Shown: in pieces, positions 36,482 to 45,481 of the stretch
Layout of the letters: each line of letters begins with the position of its first letter
How positions within the stretch are numbered: position 1 is the stretch's first letter
Notes under the pieces: generated by a model
Databases searched by the model: none
Seen by the model: only the letters and a program-made list of their open reading frames with translations
What the model was told of the DNA's origin: nothing
IMG/VR virus record: IMGVR_UViG_3300048009_000562
Location: 1-56,709 of that record
DNA length: 56,709 bases
Origin: a virus
Strand: one strand, 5' to 3'
Program-made: the position numbers and the translations under genes

Positions 36482-38440
36482 ATGGCTATACTAAAAAGTA
36501 CAATAATAAACGACACAGGGTATTTAAGTTTACCTACAGGAACAACTGCACAAAGATTATCAACGGTTGCAGGAACGCTTGTATACTTTACTAGTGTAGG
36601 TTCTACCCAATGGACTGTACCTGCTAACGTAGATAGTGTTGAAATATTAGTTGTAGGCGGCGGCGGAGGCGGCGGCTCGGATATGGGCGGTGGCGGCGGA
36701 GCCGGTGGTGTAATTTATGATGGTACATATCCGACAGTACCAGGTCAGGCTATAGATGTTACAGTAGGCGGAGGTGGCGTAGGTGCATCCGCAGGTGTAG
36801 GTCAAGCAAAAGGTAGCGGCGGCGGAGACTCACGTTTTGGAACTGCCATAGCATATGGTGGCGGTGGTGGTGCAAGTGCTCACGATAGATCAACTTCACC
36901 AGCAGGTGATGGAGCATCAGGTGGCGGAGCATCAGGTGGTGCTGTTCCTCCAAGTGGTGGCGCAAACACTGATATTAATAATAACGGACTTATCGGTAAC
37001 GGCGGTTATGGCGGCGGCTCAAGAGGTAGATCAATATATCCAGAACAAGGACACGATGGTTCATGGGGCTCAGGACATTGGTATCCAGGTGGAGGCGGCG
37101 GCGCTGGCGAACCAGGTAAGTCATATCCAAGACCACATGGTGGTAAAGGTGCAGAAATTAAAATCACTGGAGAAACTATTTTCTTTGGTGGAGGCGGAGG
37201 TGGCTCTGGCTACTCAAACACTGGCGGCGATGGCGGCTTAGGTGGCGGTGGTGGCGGTGCTGTTGGATCTGCTTTCGGCGGCGTAGGTTATAATAACGGC
37301 GCAGACGGCGGTGGTGGCGGAACAAGTACTTGGGCAAATACACCAGGCGGTAACGCAGGCGCAAACACCGGCGGAGGTGGTGGCGGTGGTGCTCACTACA
37401 ACTCTAATAACTACGGCGGTAACGGCGGATCAGGTATTGTAATTGTTAAGTATAACACTACTACAGCAACTCAAGAGACACTTCAAGGTGCGTTGAGAAT
37501 GAATGCAGATACTGGTAACGCAGAATTTTTTAGTTCAGATGCTACATGGCAAAGTTTAGCAATACCATTTAAAGAAAGAACACATATTACAACTAACTAC
37601 ATGTTAGGCGGATACAAAAGCTCAAGTGCATGGAATAATGTTAACAGAACATCTATATCAACAGACACAACAGTTAATTTAGGCGACAATTCATTAGAAC
37701 GTTCGTTTAACTATCAAGCAGGTGCATGTAGTAAAAACGTAGCATGGGTATTTGGTGCTGGTAACGGACACGTTGTTACATCTAATTATGTTATAGGATT
37801 TAACATGCGTACTGATCAACAGTACACAGGAACATTTGACAGAAACCTTAGCGGCGGCAAACTACGAGACGGTACTATTTGGAGAGAACACTACATGGCA
37901 TGGACGTCAGGTAGTTCAGAACTTGACAGATATAATATGCAGACTGAAACACAATCAACTGTAGGTATTGGAGCTCCAGCAGGATCAACAGCTGACGCAT
38001 GGGGAGCAAGTTGGGAAAACGAAGGAATGTTTACTAGAAACAATACTGGTACTTTCTTTGATATGATTACAGAAACATATGGTTCTTGGGGAGGAACATT
38101 CCCAAGTAATCATCACCAACAAAAAACACTACATAGTAAATTAAACTTTACTTGGGCAGGCAACGAAGGTAGTTATGCAGGCGGAGCAAACTTCCGCAGA
38201 ACAAGCTGGATTACTAGAACTACTTCAGGCACTTATGCTAAACCAGTAAACGGCGGTGAAGAAAACTTTACAATGGGACAAGACCATGGTTATCAATTAG
38301 GGTGCTTTAACGGTTCCCAAAATAATTTAAGTTTCCGATGGAATTACGTAACAGAAGCAGGCTTCCAAGGAGGAACATCTATGGAACCAAAAGGTAAGGC
38401 AGGTTCAAGTTCAGGACTAGGCGCATGGAGAGATAATTAA
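36482..38440 (+). CDS. Glycine-rich adhesin (652 aa)
   Basis: N-terminal module LKSTIINDTGYLSLPTGTTA like its neighbours, then a phage glycine-rich domain: WTVPANVDSVEILVVGGG leads into a tract of about 270 residues (about 60-325) dominated by Gly, with GGxGG repeats. Such tracts can pack as polyglycine-II helices at fibre tips, as in some T4-like adhesins. Residues about 345-652 form a second domain (THITTNYMLGGYKSSSAWNN, WVFGAGNGHVVTSN, GGEENFTMGQDHGYQLGCF) that is nearly all of the next protein. Likely receptor-binding. The stop overlaps the next ATG (TAATG). Confidence 0.75.
   Translation: MAILKSTIINDTGYLSLPTGTTAQRLSTVAGTLVYFTSVGSTQWTVPANVDSVEILVVGGGGGGGSDMGGGGGAGGVIYDGTYPTVPGQAIDVTVGGGGVGASAGVGQAKGSGGGDSRFGTAIAYGGGGGASAHDRSTSPAGDGASGGGASGGAVPPSGGANTDINNNGLIGNGGYGGGSRGRSIYPEQGHDGSWGSGHWYPGGGGGAGEPGKSYPRPHGGKGAEIKITGETIFFGGGGGGSGYSNTGGDGGLGGGGGGAVGSAFGGVGYNNGADGGGGGTSTWANTPGGNAGANTGGGGGGGAHYNSNNYGGNGGSGIVIVKYNTTTATQETLQGALRMNADTGNAEFFSSDATWQSLAIPFKERTHITTNYMLGGYKSSSAWNNVNRTSISTDTTVNLGDNSLERSFNYQAGACSKNVAWVFGAGNGHVVTSNYVIGFNMRTDQQYTGTFDRNLSGGKLRDGTIWREHYMAWTSGSSELDRYNMQTETQSTVGIGAPAGSTADAWGASWENEGMFTRNNTGTFFDMITETYGSWGGTFPSNHHQQKTLHSKLNFTWAGNEGSYAGGANFRRTSWITRTTSGTYAKPVNGGEENFTMGQDHGYQLGCFNGSQNNLSFRWNYVTEAGFQGGTSMEPKGKAGSSSGLGAWRDN
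36651..37440 (+). repeat. Glycine-codon-rich tract
   Basis: About 790 bases of mostly GGC/GGT/GGA codons, locally much richer in G than the surrounding AT-rich DNA. Codons are mixed, so it is a peptide-level repeat rather than a simple DNA repeat. Confidence 0.8.
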
Positions 38441-39468
38441 TGGCTAATTTAAAGAACACAAATATTGATGATACTGGACACTTAACATTACCTGGTGCAG
38501 GAGACGGCGCACACGAAGCAGGCGATATAAGATACAACGGTAACTTTGGTAGGGTAGAAATTTATCACGATAAAGATGGTGCTACGTGGACCAACATGGC
38601 TATACCTTTCCTTACTAGACAAATTGTAACAGTAGGGTATATACATGGCGGATATGCTTCAAGTGTTGTTTGGGACGAAACAAACAAGACATATTTTGCT
38701 ACAGATACTACAGTTGACTTATCAGGAAAACAAGAAAAGGGTCACAACTACAAAGACAGCATGCACAACACAAACTTGTGTTGGACTGTAGGCGGAGCTG
38801 CTAACGGTCACTGTGTAAGTTCAAATGGTATTACTTGTTACAATCATAGAACAGAAAATAACTTAACAAGTGGATACACTAGAACACACACTTGGAGTAC
38901 CAACAATATTGGTATTATCCAGCAAGGATTAGAAACAGCATGGATTACAGGTGGCGGCAGTAGTCAAATTAGACGTTTCAATATGATTACTCAAACACTT
39001 GGTTCACAATACGGAAACTCAAGTACATCAGGTGGTATTTGGGGACTACAACACGAAAATTACGGCATATGGACAAACAATAACCAAGCGTTTAAATGGG
39101 CAACAGAAACACCAGTTGCTCGTAGTGCAACAGCACCACAAGGCGACAAACATCAACACTGTTTAATGTTTAAGCATGCTAACATGTATGGCGGACGTGA
39201 AAGCAATCCAAGTTCAAACTGGAGAGAAACAAACTTTTACAACGATACAACCCAAGACGTTATTGGTTCAAAGAGTTATTATGGCGGCGAAGAAAACATG
39301 ATTGCAGGGCAAGATTGGGGTTATGCTATTGGTTGGTATCAAGGCTCACACGTTGTAAGTAGTGCTAAATTTACATACACTACTAGATCAAGTATTACAG
39401 GCGGCTCAAGTCTTAATGCTAAAGGAGTTAATGGACAAAGTTCAGCAACGATGTCTTGGAGGGATTAA
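38440..39468 (+). CDS. Adhesin, paralogue of the C-terminal domain of the glycine-rich adhesin (342 aa)
   Basis: 342 residues. N-terminal module LKNTNIDDTGHLTLPGAGDG, RYNGNFGRVEIY (1-50), then a domain parallel to residues 345-652 of the previous protein: VTVGYIHGGYASSVVWDETN, CWTVGGAANGHCVSSNGI, YYGGEENMIAGQDWGYAIGW, and a similar end (GGSSLNAKGVNGQSS versus GGTSMEPKGKAGSS). It lacks the glycine-rich tract. Likely a receptor-binding protein of the same fibre set; duplication followed by domain loss or gain is inferred. Confidence 0.7.
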   Translation: MANLKNTNIDDTGHLTLPGAGDGAHEAGDIRYNGNFGRVEIYHDKDGATWTNMAIPFLTRQIVTVGYIHGGYASSVVWDETNKTYFATDTTVDLSGKQEKGHNYKDSMHNTNLCWTVGGAANGHCVSSNGITCYNHRTENNLTSGYTRTHTWSTNNIGIIQQGLETAWITGGGSSQIRRFNMITQTLGSQYGNSSTSGGIWGLQHENYGIWTNNNQAFKWATETPVARSATAPQGDKHQHCLMFKHANMYGGRESNPSSNWRETNFYNDTTQDVIGSKSYYGGEENMIAGQDWGYAIGWYQGSHVVSSAKFTYTTRSSITGGSSLNAKGVNGQSSATMSWRD

Positions 39469-39507
39469 CTTGGTAAATATTCATATATTAATATCAAGGA
39501 GTTTAAT

Positions 39508-40374
39508 ATGACAAATGATGTACAAAATGTCGATCGTAGAAAGCAGTACATGTCTGATCACAGATATGAAAGTTCTGTCAATACAGACACTTCAATGCTT
39601 AACGAACGCGAAAAGGGTGCAATTAGTTATGCAATTAACAAAGAATGGACCAACCCTAAGTACAAGCTAAGATGGTTTGTAGGTCAAGCTCAAATTACAC
39701 CGTATAGTAAATTAAGACAGTATCTATTAGAAATTAAATCTAAAGAAGAATCAATTGAAAACATAGAGTACGAAATTGCAAAGTATGACGTAGAAGTCAG
39801 ACGTTTCAAACGTATGGCCGAAGAAGCACATGACGAATTAGATAGAGAACTTGCAAGTGTCGAAGCATGGAATTCAGAACGTAATCATATTATGTCAAAA
39901 CGTAGATTGCAAGATTGGTATTTAGAAAGACAACACTTATTAGATCTCTTAGAAGAATTTTTAGAAAGCGAAGAAGCATTAGTACCAGACGGAAGTGGAC
40001 GTACTTTTATGGATATTCTTAATACTGACGAAGAAGATATTTACGAAGCACAGTATTGGACTAATAGACTTGCTAAACAAGCAGCAACAGACATGATTTT
40101 TTATGGACGTATTGGTACAGGTAACATGGATGCTATCCTAAGCACTGGACCTGAACAACAAGCAGATATCCTAGCATTAACAATGGACTATAGCACAAAA
40201 TTACAAAGTTACAACTTGCAATTACAAAGTGCTGCAGAAGAAAATTTAAGATTACAGGGCAAAGTTGATACTAAAGAGTTACTAGCACCGATAGATAAAT
40301 ACAGTAAGACAGAAAACCCAACACCAACAAACGGAGGCTCTGAGGAGACAATAAATGACATATATAATGTTTGA
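39508..40374 (+). CDS. Coiled-coil protein of unknown function (288 aa)
   Basis: 288 residues. Residues about 70-170 form a long charged helix (IENIEYEIAKYDVEVRRFKR, LEEFLESEEALV) suggesting a coiled coil. YEAQYWTNRLAKQAATDMIF and YGRIGTGNMDAILS follow. No enzyme motif, signal peptide or membrane segment. It sits between the adhesins and a terminator with AAGGAG before the ATG. It may be a fibre-assembly chaperone or tail protein, but I do not recognise a family. Confidence 0.6.
   Translation: MTNDVQNVDRRKQYMSDHRYESSVNTDTSMLNEREKGAISYAINKEWTNPKYKLRWFVGQAQITPYSKLRQYLLEIKSKEESIENIEYEIAKYDVEVRRFKRMAEEAHDELDRELASVEAWNSERNHIMSKRRLQDWYLERQHLLDLLEEFLESEEALVPDGSGRTFMDILNTDEEDIYEAQYWTNRLAKQAATDMIFYGRIGTGNMDAILSTGPEQQADILALTMDYSTKLQSYNLQLQSAAEENLRLQGKVDTKELLAPIDKYSKTENPTPTNGGSEETINDIYNV
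40294..40301 (+). promoter_or_regulatory. Possible internal late promoter (GATAAATA)
   Basis: GATAAATAC inside the coiled-coil gene, 53 bases before the ATG at 40355, a usual late-promoter distance. It is within coding sequence, so chance occurrence is possible. Confidence 0.3.
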
Positions 40375-40891
40375 AACAGTACCTAGTAATGATCCTAGGC
40401 TAGTTCCTGAAATTGATATAATAGGAAATGACTGGCACTTTAGTTTTGCTAGAGTAACAGGCACTCCTCAAATTGATTGGCTAAAACCTACGACTATTAC
40501 AGAAGATATGTTTCATGCACGTATGTTTACTAATGCTCTAAACGGGGAAGTTGCTATTATGCGTAGTACAACTAATCCTGCAGATATCCTTCAGCCAACT
40601 AGTTTTGGTGATAATGATTACGAAAAAGTTGCATATAGATTAACTTCAATTGACGAAGCAAACACTGTAGCACTATTAAAAGCACAAATGCTCAATTGGG
40701 CAGAAAATAATTTTGATAACGATGGCGGCCTAGTGCAAATTAGAGCTCAAGTTCCAGGGTTAGCAAGATTAGAAGAAACTCAAACATATATGGCAACATA
40801 TTTTGAATGGGATTGTGCTTTTACAGCAAATACAGAAAAAACTCCACAATTTGCAACAACAAAGTTTACACAAACACTTTATCCGGAATAA
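40355..40891 (+). CDS. Unknown protein (178 aa)
   Basis: 178 residues, starting MTYIMFETVPSNDPRLVPE; FSFARVTGTPQIDWLKPTTI and AIMRSTTNPADILQPTSFGD follow, and TYFEWDCAFTANTEKT near the end. No recognised domain. It overlaps the preceding gene by 20 bases with GAGGAG upstream, and is the last gene before a terminator. It may act with the preceding coiled-coil protein; no function is inferred. Confidence 0.6.
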   Translation: MTYIMFETVPSNDPRLVPEIDIIGNDWHFSFARVTGTPQIDWLKPTTITEDMFHARMFTNALNGEVAIMRSTTNPADILQPTSFGDNDYEKVAYRLTSIDEANTVALLKAQMLNWAENNFDNDGGLVQIRAQVPGLARLEETQTYMATYFEWDCAFTANTEKTPQFATTKFTQTLYPE

Positions 40892-40908
40892 TCACTTTAC
40901 TTTTTAAC

Positions 40909-40950
40909 AAAAAGGTGCTATACTAAGTATACAGTATAGTGCCTTTTTTT
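40909..40950 (+). terminator. Intrinsic terminator closing the fibre operon
   Basis: Sixteen-base arms AAAAAGGTGCTATACT (40909-40924) and AGTATAGTGCCTTTTT (40933-40948), with two G-T pairs, loop AAGTATAC, and T run to 40950. The flanking As and Ts could let it work in both directions. Confidence 0.9.
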
Positions 40951-40964
40951 ATGGAAGAGAATGA

Positions 40965-42677
40965 ATGAGAAAAATTTTTAGTATTCCTCTAAATCCTAAG
41001 TTATCAAACGAACAATATATAGAGTTTGTTAATTTTATTAGAGAGTACAAGGATCACATCAAAGACGTATATTTTACATGTAGAATTGCTCCATTTGCAC
41101 AAGATGCAATGGGCGATATCTTTGTAGAAGATGACGATTATAAGTTAGCAATTGAGCAAGCATTGTTTGTGCAACAGCAAACAGGCGTACCAGTGAGTGC
41201 TACATTTAATAATATACAAGTACCACCTAGTCAAAAAAACTTAGATACATTTATTAAAAACTTTAAGCCTGTTTACGATGCAGGTGTACGTATTGCAACT
41301 ATTCCGCATACACATTGGATGGCAACAGGACAAATTCAAAAAGCATTTCCTGAATTATACATAAAAAATACTATATTACGAGATGTTAGAGTAGCATCAG
41401 AAATTGTAAGTTTAGCAAAGTACGGATTTGATTATATTAACCTTGATAGAGATCTTATGCGTGATAGAGACACGTTGAAAAGATTACTTGAAGCAAAGGT
41501 TTGGATTAAAGAAAATTATGGCAAAGACATACACTATAGTTTGTTAGCAAACGAAGGATGTAAAGGCAACTGTCCAATGATGGTTGAACACTTTGAATAC
41601 AATAATACTAGAGCAGGTCGAGAACCACAATATTTCAATAATCCTATTAGTAGAGTAAGTTGTCCTAAGTGGGATGTTGATGATCCAAGTATACATTTAA
41701 AGACAGCTAATATTACTCCTTGGAGAGAAGACTGGGAAGAATATTTAGATGAGCTAGGTATTGATGTTTTTAAAATGCACGGTCGTGAAGCTGTAAGCAG
41801 ACTATATGAAACAATGAATATTGTAAAACGTTGGGCTTCAGGGGAACCGCTACTGTATGATAACTTTGAAAAATACTTAGTAAGTACAAATTTAAAAGAT
41901 AGACCAATTGATGCATGGCGTAAAAAAATTAAAAATTGTAAATTTGATTGTTGGGAATGTCATTTTTGCGATGATATTTACAAAGTTAAATCTAAAATTG
42001 AACACACAAATAAAGTAAAACACGTAGCAGAAAGTATATTGATAAGCGGTGTTCCAACTGTAAACACACGTATACCTGGATTAACAAGTCCTAGAGTACA
42101 AACAGTATTAAATCATATTGCTAGTGGATCTAAACATTATATGGAAGTAGGTGTAGCACAAGGAGCAACATTCTGTGGAGCAATTAAAGACAATAACTTA
42201 AATGCTGTAGCGATTGACAACTGGCAAGAAAACATACAACCTGCTGATCCAAATGTTCCTAAGTTACCAAATAATGAAAAACAAAACTTTTTAAATAATT
42301 TAGAATCGTATAAGAAAGACAACACTGTTGATGTAATTAATAATGATTTATTTGAAGCTGATGTATCACAATACAACGGTAAAATAGACATGTGGTTTTA
42401 TGACGGACCTCATGATGCAACAAGTACTGAGCAAGCTATACTTCACTACAAAAATGTATTCGCTAAAGAAGCTGTTTTAATATTTGATGATGCAAATTGG
42501 GATGGTGTTGTTGAAGGTGCAAGAAACGGCATTAACAAAGCAGGCTTTGAAGTTGCATATGAAAAAATGTTATTATGTGATGTAGAAGATATAGAAAGCT
42601 GGTGGAACGGGTTATATATTATTGTACTTGCTAAACCTGAAGAAGAATTAATATCAATAGAGGAAGTAGAATGGTAA
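40965..42677 (+). CDS. Two-domain protein: U32-like Cys-rich barrel fused to class I methyltransferase
   Basis: 570 residues. N-terminal part (about 1-350) is barrel-like: VPVSATFNNIQVPP, YGFDYINLDRDLMRDRDTL, then LLANEGCKGNCPMM. This order, with NEGCxxxCP, resembles the U32 peptidase/UbiU-UbiV/RlhA family, whose members hold a 4Fe-4S cluster in hydroxylation of ubiquinone precursors or RNA. Cysteines occur at 39, 199, 203, 233 and in CxxxCxxCxxC at 325-335. The C-terminal part (about 370-560) is a SAM methyltransferase: HYMEVGVAQGATFCGAI (motif I), AVAIDNW, IDMWFYDGPHD, AVLIFDDANW (Methyltransf_24 type). First gene of the modification cassette; it overlaps the halogenase gene by 7 bases. The methyltransferase call is firm, U32 is tentative, substrate unknown. 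Confidence 0.65.
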   Translation: MRKIFSIPLNPKLSNEQYIEFVNFIREYKDHIKDVYFTCRIAPFAQDAMGDIFVEDDDYKLAIEQALFVQQQTGVPVSATFNNIQVPPSQKNLDTFIKNFKPVYDAGVRIATIPHTHWMATGQIQKAFPELYIKNTILRDVRVASEIVSLAKYGFDYINLDRDLMRDRDTLKRLLEAKVWIKENYGKDIHYSLLANEGCKGNCPMMVEHFEYNNTRAGREPQYFNNPISRVSCPKWDVDDPSIHLKTANITPWREDWEEYLDELGIDVFKMHGREAVSRLYETMNIVKRWASGEPLLYDNFEKYLVSTNLKDRPIDAWRKKIKNCKFDCWECHFCDDIYKVKSKIEHTNKVKHVAESILISGVPTVNTRIPGLTSPRVQTVLNHIASGSKHYMEVGVAQGATFCGAIKDNNLNAVAIDNWQENIQPADPNVPKLPNNEKQNFLNNLESYKKDNTVDVINNDLFEADVSQYNGKIDMWFYDGPHDATSTEQAILHYKNVFAKEAVLIFDDANWDGVVEGARNGINKAGFEVAYEKMLLCDVEDIESWWNGLYIIVLAKPEEELISIEEVEW

Positions 42678-44179
42678 GAAAGATAGTTATATTTGGTGGT
42701 GGCACAAGTGGTTGGCTTACAGCTGCTTACTTGACTAATAATTTAACAGAGCCTGTTGAAATACAATTAATTGAAGATGCATCAAAAGGACCAATTGGTG
42801 TAGGAGAAGGCACACAACCTCTTACAGCTTCATTCCTTTACAAGTGTGGCATTACTGCAAAAGACTGGATGAAGCCTAGTAATGCTTCTTTTAAATATGG
42901 TGTAGAACTTACAGGTTGGAATGATGAACCTTATTTTGTTGACAATGACACTGTCAACAATGTTGTTCCAGCACCGCATATTCCTGTAAGCAAATACTTT
43001 ATAGACAAACCGTATTCAGAATTTGCAAAATGGCATCCTGCTTATAGATTAGCAAAAAGTAACACAGCAACAAAATTAGATAGCGAAATTGATGTAAACT
43101 TTAATGTTGGTTTAGATAGTTACGGTGCTGTACATTTTAGTGCGTACGATATTATCGATACAATCAAGAAACTTATACTAGATAGAATTAACTATGTTGA
43201 TACAAAAATTGTACAAGTTGGTACTGATGTTAGCGGTATTACAAAACTAATAGATGCTGATGGTAAAGAATATGCAGGTGATTTGTATATTGACTGTAGT
43301 GGATTTCAATCAATTTTATTAGGCAAAACTTTAAAAGAAGATTTTATTAGTTACAATAAATGGTTACTAAACGACAGTGCTGTTGCTATGCCAACACAAT
43401 ATACTAATCCAGAAGAAGAATGTTTTCCTTATACTAAAGCAACTACTATGAATGCTGGATGGCGTTGGACTATTCCTACGTATCATCGTGTTGGTAATGG
43501 ATATGTTTATAGTTCTAAACACATCACACCAGAAGAAGCAGAAGCAGAACTACGTGAATCAATTGGCGAGTATGATGCACCAGCAAACCATTTAAAAATG
43601 CGTATAGGATCTTATAAAAATATTGCTGTAAAAAATGTTGTAGGCGTTGGCTTAGCGGCAGGCTTTATAGAACCATTAGAAGCCACAGGTATAACTTTTA
43701 CTACAGCATTAGTAACATCATTAACTGAATTATTAAATCTTTCAGGTAACCAATGGACTGAGCAACCGCAAGCAATGATTAATAGAGGTTTTTACGAAAT
43801 GAACGTAGAAATACTTACTTTTATTTTTGCACACTATTATTTTAGTACTAGAAACGACACACCTTACTGGCAAGATGTGCGTAAACAACGTATTGAAGAC
43901 TTGCCAGATGATGCTAGAATGATTCTAAGTCAATATTATCCATATCCTAAGGATTTTATATTTTTTAGTCCTAACAGTATGTTTAATAGTGTCCAATGGT
44001 GGTCGATGTTACATGCTGGCGGCGCTTACCCAAATGCAAGATGTGATTTAACAGACGAACAAAAAAAGTATATTGAACACTTTATGAAAGTACAAGATGT
44101 AAGAGTTGATAGTTCTAAAGAGCTATTTGGCAATCACTATGAATTTCTAAAGAAATGGTACAAAGAATGGCAAGAGTAA
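42671..44179 (+). CDS. Flavin-dependent tryptophan-halogenase-family protein
   Basis: 502 residues with the full motif set of FADH2-dependent halogenases: FAD-binding GGGTSGW (9-15), GVGEGT (43-48), catalytic Lys75 in ASFKYGV (counterpart of PrnA Lys79), the halogenase signature WxWxIP as WRWTIP (264-269), and EPLEATG with Glu337 (counterpart of PrnA Glu346). The family forms hypohalous acid from halide and a flavin hydroperoxide and halogenates aromatic substrates, free or carrier-bound. A flavin-dependent halogenase from cyanophage Syn10 (VirX1) has been characterised, so phage members exist. The substrate here is unknown; a flavin reductase is not present in the window and the host may supply it. 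It overlaps the genes on both sides. Confidence 0.9.
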   Translation: MVRKIVIFGGGTSGWLTAAYLTNNLTEPVEIQLIEDASKGPIGVGEGTQPLTASFLYKCGITAKDWMKPSNASFKYGVELTGWNDEPYFVDNDTVNNVVPAPHIPVSKYFIDKPYSEFAKWHPAYRLAKSNTATKLDSEIDVNFNVGLDSYGAVHFSAYDIIDTIKKLILDRINYVDTKIVQVGTDVSGITKLIDADGKEYAGDLYIDCSGFQSILLGKTLKEDFISYNKWLLNDSAVAMPTQYTNPEEECFPYTKATTMNAGWRWTIPTYHRVGNGYVYSSKHITPEEAEAELRESIGEYDAPANHLKMRIGSYKNIAVKNVVGVGLAAGFIEPLEATGITFTTALVTSLTELLNLSGNQWTEQPQAMINRGFYEMNVEILTFIFAHYYFSTRNDTPYWQDVRKQRIEDLPDDARMILSQYYPYPKDFIFFSPNSMFNSVQWWSMLHAGGAYPNARCDLTDEQKKYIEHFMKVQDVRVDSSKELFGNHYEFLKKWYKEWQE

Positions 44180-44742
44180 ATTTATTTAGATCAGATTTTT
44201 TTGTTAGTAGAGTAGGTAATGAAGATCAAATTACTAATCTAAAACAACAAATGCTAGTAGCACAAGAAAATAATGTTGACAAAATTGCAAACAGCAATGA
44301 CCGTTGTTGGCGTAGTACTGTTAAGTATGACGGCATTGATTGGTTATTAGACGGTGTAAAGACACTTGCAGAAGAAGCAATAGATTACTATAGTAATTTA
44401 GATAGTACATTTAAAGAACATATAGTAGAGAGACATATTAACTTAGATTACTGGTCAAATATTAACAAGCCTGCAAGTAAAAATGTTTTGCATAGTCATG
44501 TAGCAGATAGTTTTGCCGCTGTGTATTATATACAAGGCACAAAAACAGGACCATTAAAATTTATAAATCCAGCAAATGTCTTAAATGATTGTAATACAAT
44601 TAGTCCGTTTGTACGTGAAGTTTTAGTACACCCCCACGACGGTGAGCTAATATTATGGCCTGCTTGGGTTCCGCATGAAGTAGAAGTAAACCAATCAGAT
44701 AGAGATAGAATGAATGTCGCATTTACATTACAGGTAACATGA
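44155..44742 (+). CDS. 2-oxoglutarate/Fe(II)-dependent oxygenase-like protein
   Basis: 195 residues of the phage 2OG-Fe(II) oxygenase type (2OG-FeII_Oxy_5/TIGR02466-like). Candidate iron ligands lie in VLHSHVADSFAAVYYI and WPAWVPHEVEV, and the 2OG-binding Arg in DRDRMNVAFTLQV; GELILWPAW is the typical strand before the last His. Such enzymes hydroxylate or otherwise oxidise small molecules, peptides or proteins. It overlaps the halogenase gene by 25 bases (or 13 if the second ATG at 44167 is used), and the next gene by 4. Substrate unknown; tight linkage with the halogenase suggests the same pathway. Confidence 0.75.
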   Translation: MVQRMARVNLFRSDFFVSRVGNEDQITNLKQQMLVAQENNVDKIANSNDRCWRSTVKYDGIDWLLDGVKTLAEEAIDYYSNLDSTFKEHIVERHINLDYWSNINKPASKNVLHSHVADSFAAVYYIQGTKTGPLKFINPANVLNDCNTISPFVREVLVHPHDGELILWPAWVPHEVEVNQSDRDRMNVAFTLQVT

Positions 44743-45479
44743 TGTTTAAGAAAAAAGATAAAATAGAATTTTTTAGTAAGATTGACGGAGTTGCAGAAGC
44801 ATATCCTATTATTCCTGCTAAAGATTTTAGACCTAAATGGATGTCTCGTTGTAAACAAAATTATGTAGATACTAAGGATAGAAACTTACCTAGTCACTTG
44901 TATCAGTGTCCTGGTATTTTTGATTTATACAATCACGGATTTATATTGCCTTTATGGCACGATGTTATTATTAAAACACAAGCAGGACAACAAGGGTTTC
45001 AGTATATAACTCCAAGCGAAACATTATCAAAATTATACGAAGGGGATACTGTAACTAGTCAACCGCCTGATGTAACTAAATGGATACCTAAGAGACCGCA
45101 TAGTATAGAAGCTATTGTAAAATTAAACACACCTTGGCATATAGTTACACCAAAAAATGTTAAGTTGTTAATTACGCCTGTTGCATACAGCGACCGCTAC
45201 GAGTTTGAATCTACAATTGGAGTATTAGACCCTGCAATTAATACTGAATTAAATATACAAGGGTATTGGAATATACCAAACGGAGAACGTAAACTTACAG
45301 CAGGTACACCGATTGCACATATTATTCCACTTACGGAAGAAAAATACGAACATGTTATTAGAGATATGACCGAAGCAGATTGGAGATTTTTTAAGAAGAG
45401 AATTTTTTGGAAAACACATTCTTTCAATCATAACAATTCGTTACTTAAACGTATGTATAAAAAGCACTTTAGGAGATAA
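44739..45479 (+). CDS. Unknown protein, paralogue A of a pair (246 aa)
   Basis: 246 residues starting MMFKKKDKIEFFSKIDGVAE. Recognisable order: AYPIIPAKDFRPKW, LYQCPGIFDLYNHGFILPLW, LNTPWHIVTPKNVKLLITPV, LTAGTPIAHIIPL. The gene at 45885 encodes the same series (IMPIVPAGKIKFNW, IARCPGIHKIMREGWVIRSW, VQSPWLVYVPKGYYLMSMPI, IPAGTPLAQYVLV), so the two are paralogues. Predicted mixed alpha/beta with a beta-rich, cupin-like second half; I think of the DUF6065 type but cannot verify. Conserved CPG and GTP(I/L)A motifs. Start overlaps the oxygenase stop (ATGATG). Function unknown. Confidence 0.65.
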   Translation: MMFKKKDKIEFFSKIDGVAEAYPIIPAKDFRPKWMSRCKQNYVDTKDRNLPSHLYQCPGIFDLYNHGFILPLWHDVIIKTQAGQQGFQYITPSETLSKLYEGDTVTSQPPDVTKWIPKRPHSIEAIVKLNTPWHIVTPKNVKLLITPVAYSDRYEFESTIGVLDPAINTELNIQGYWNIPNGERKLTAGTPIAHIIPLTEEKYEHVIRDMTEADWRFFKKRIFWKTHSFNHNNSLLKRMYKKHFRR

Positions 45480-45481
45480 CA

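Noticed and set aside
39472-39479. Late promoter GGTAAATA before the coiled-coil gene
   Set aside because: Second base deviates (GGT instead of xAT) and the gap is only 39 bases; too weak to call.
40951-40968. Five-codon ORF starting at the ATG at 40951, just after the terminator
   Set aside because: Stops almost at once; the ATG at 40965 starts the long protein, with GAAGAG upstream as ribosome site.
40965-42677. Radical SAM enzyme as an identity for the cysteine-rich protein
   Set aside because: No CxxxCxxC motif in the usual early position; the cysteine clusters lie at about 199 and 325, after the barrel strands.
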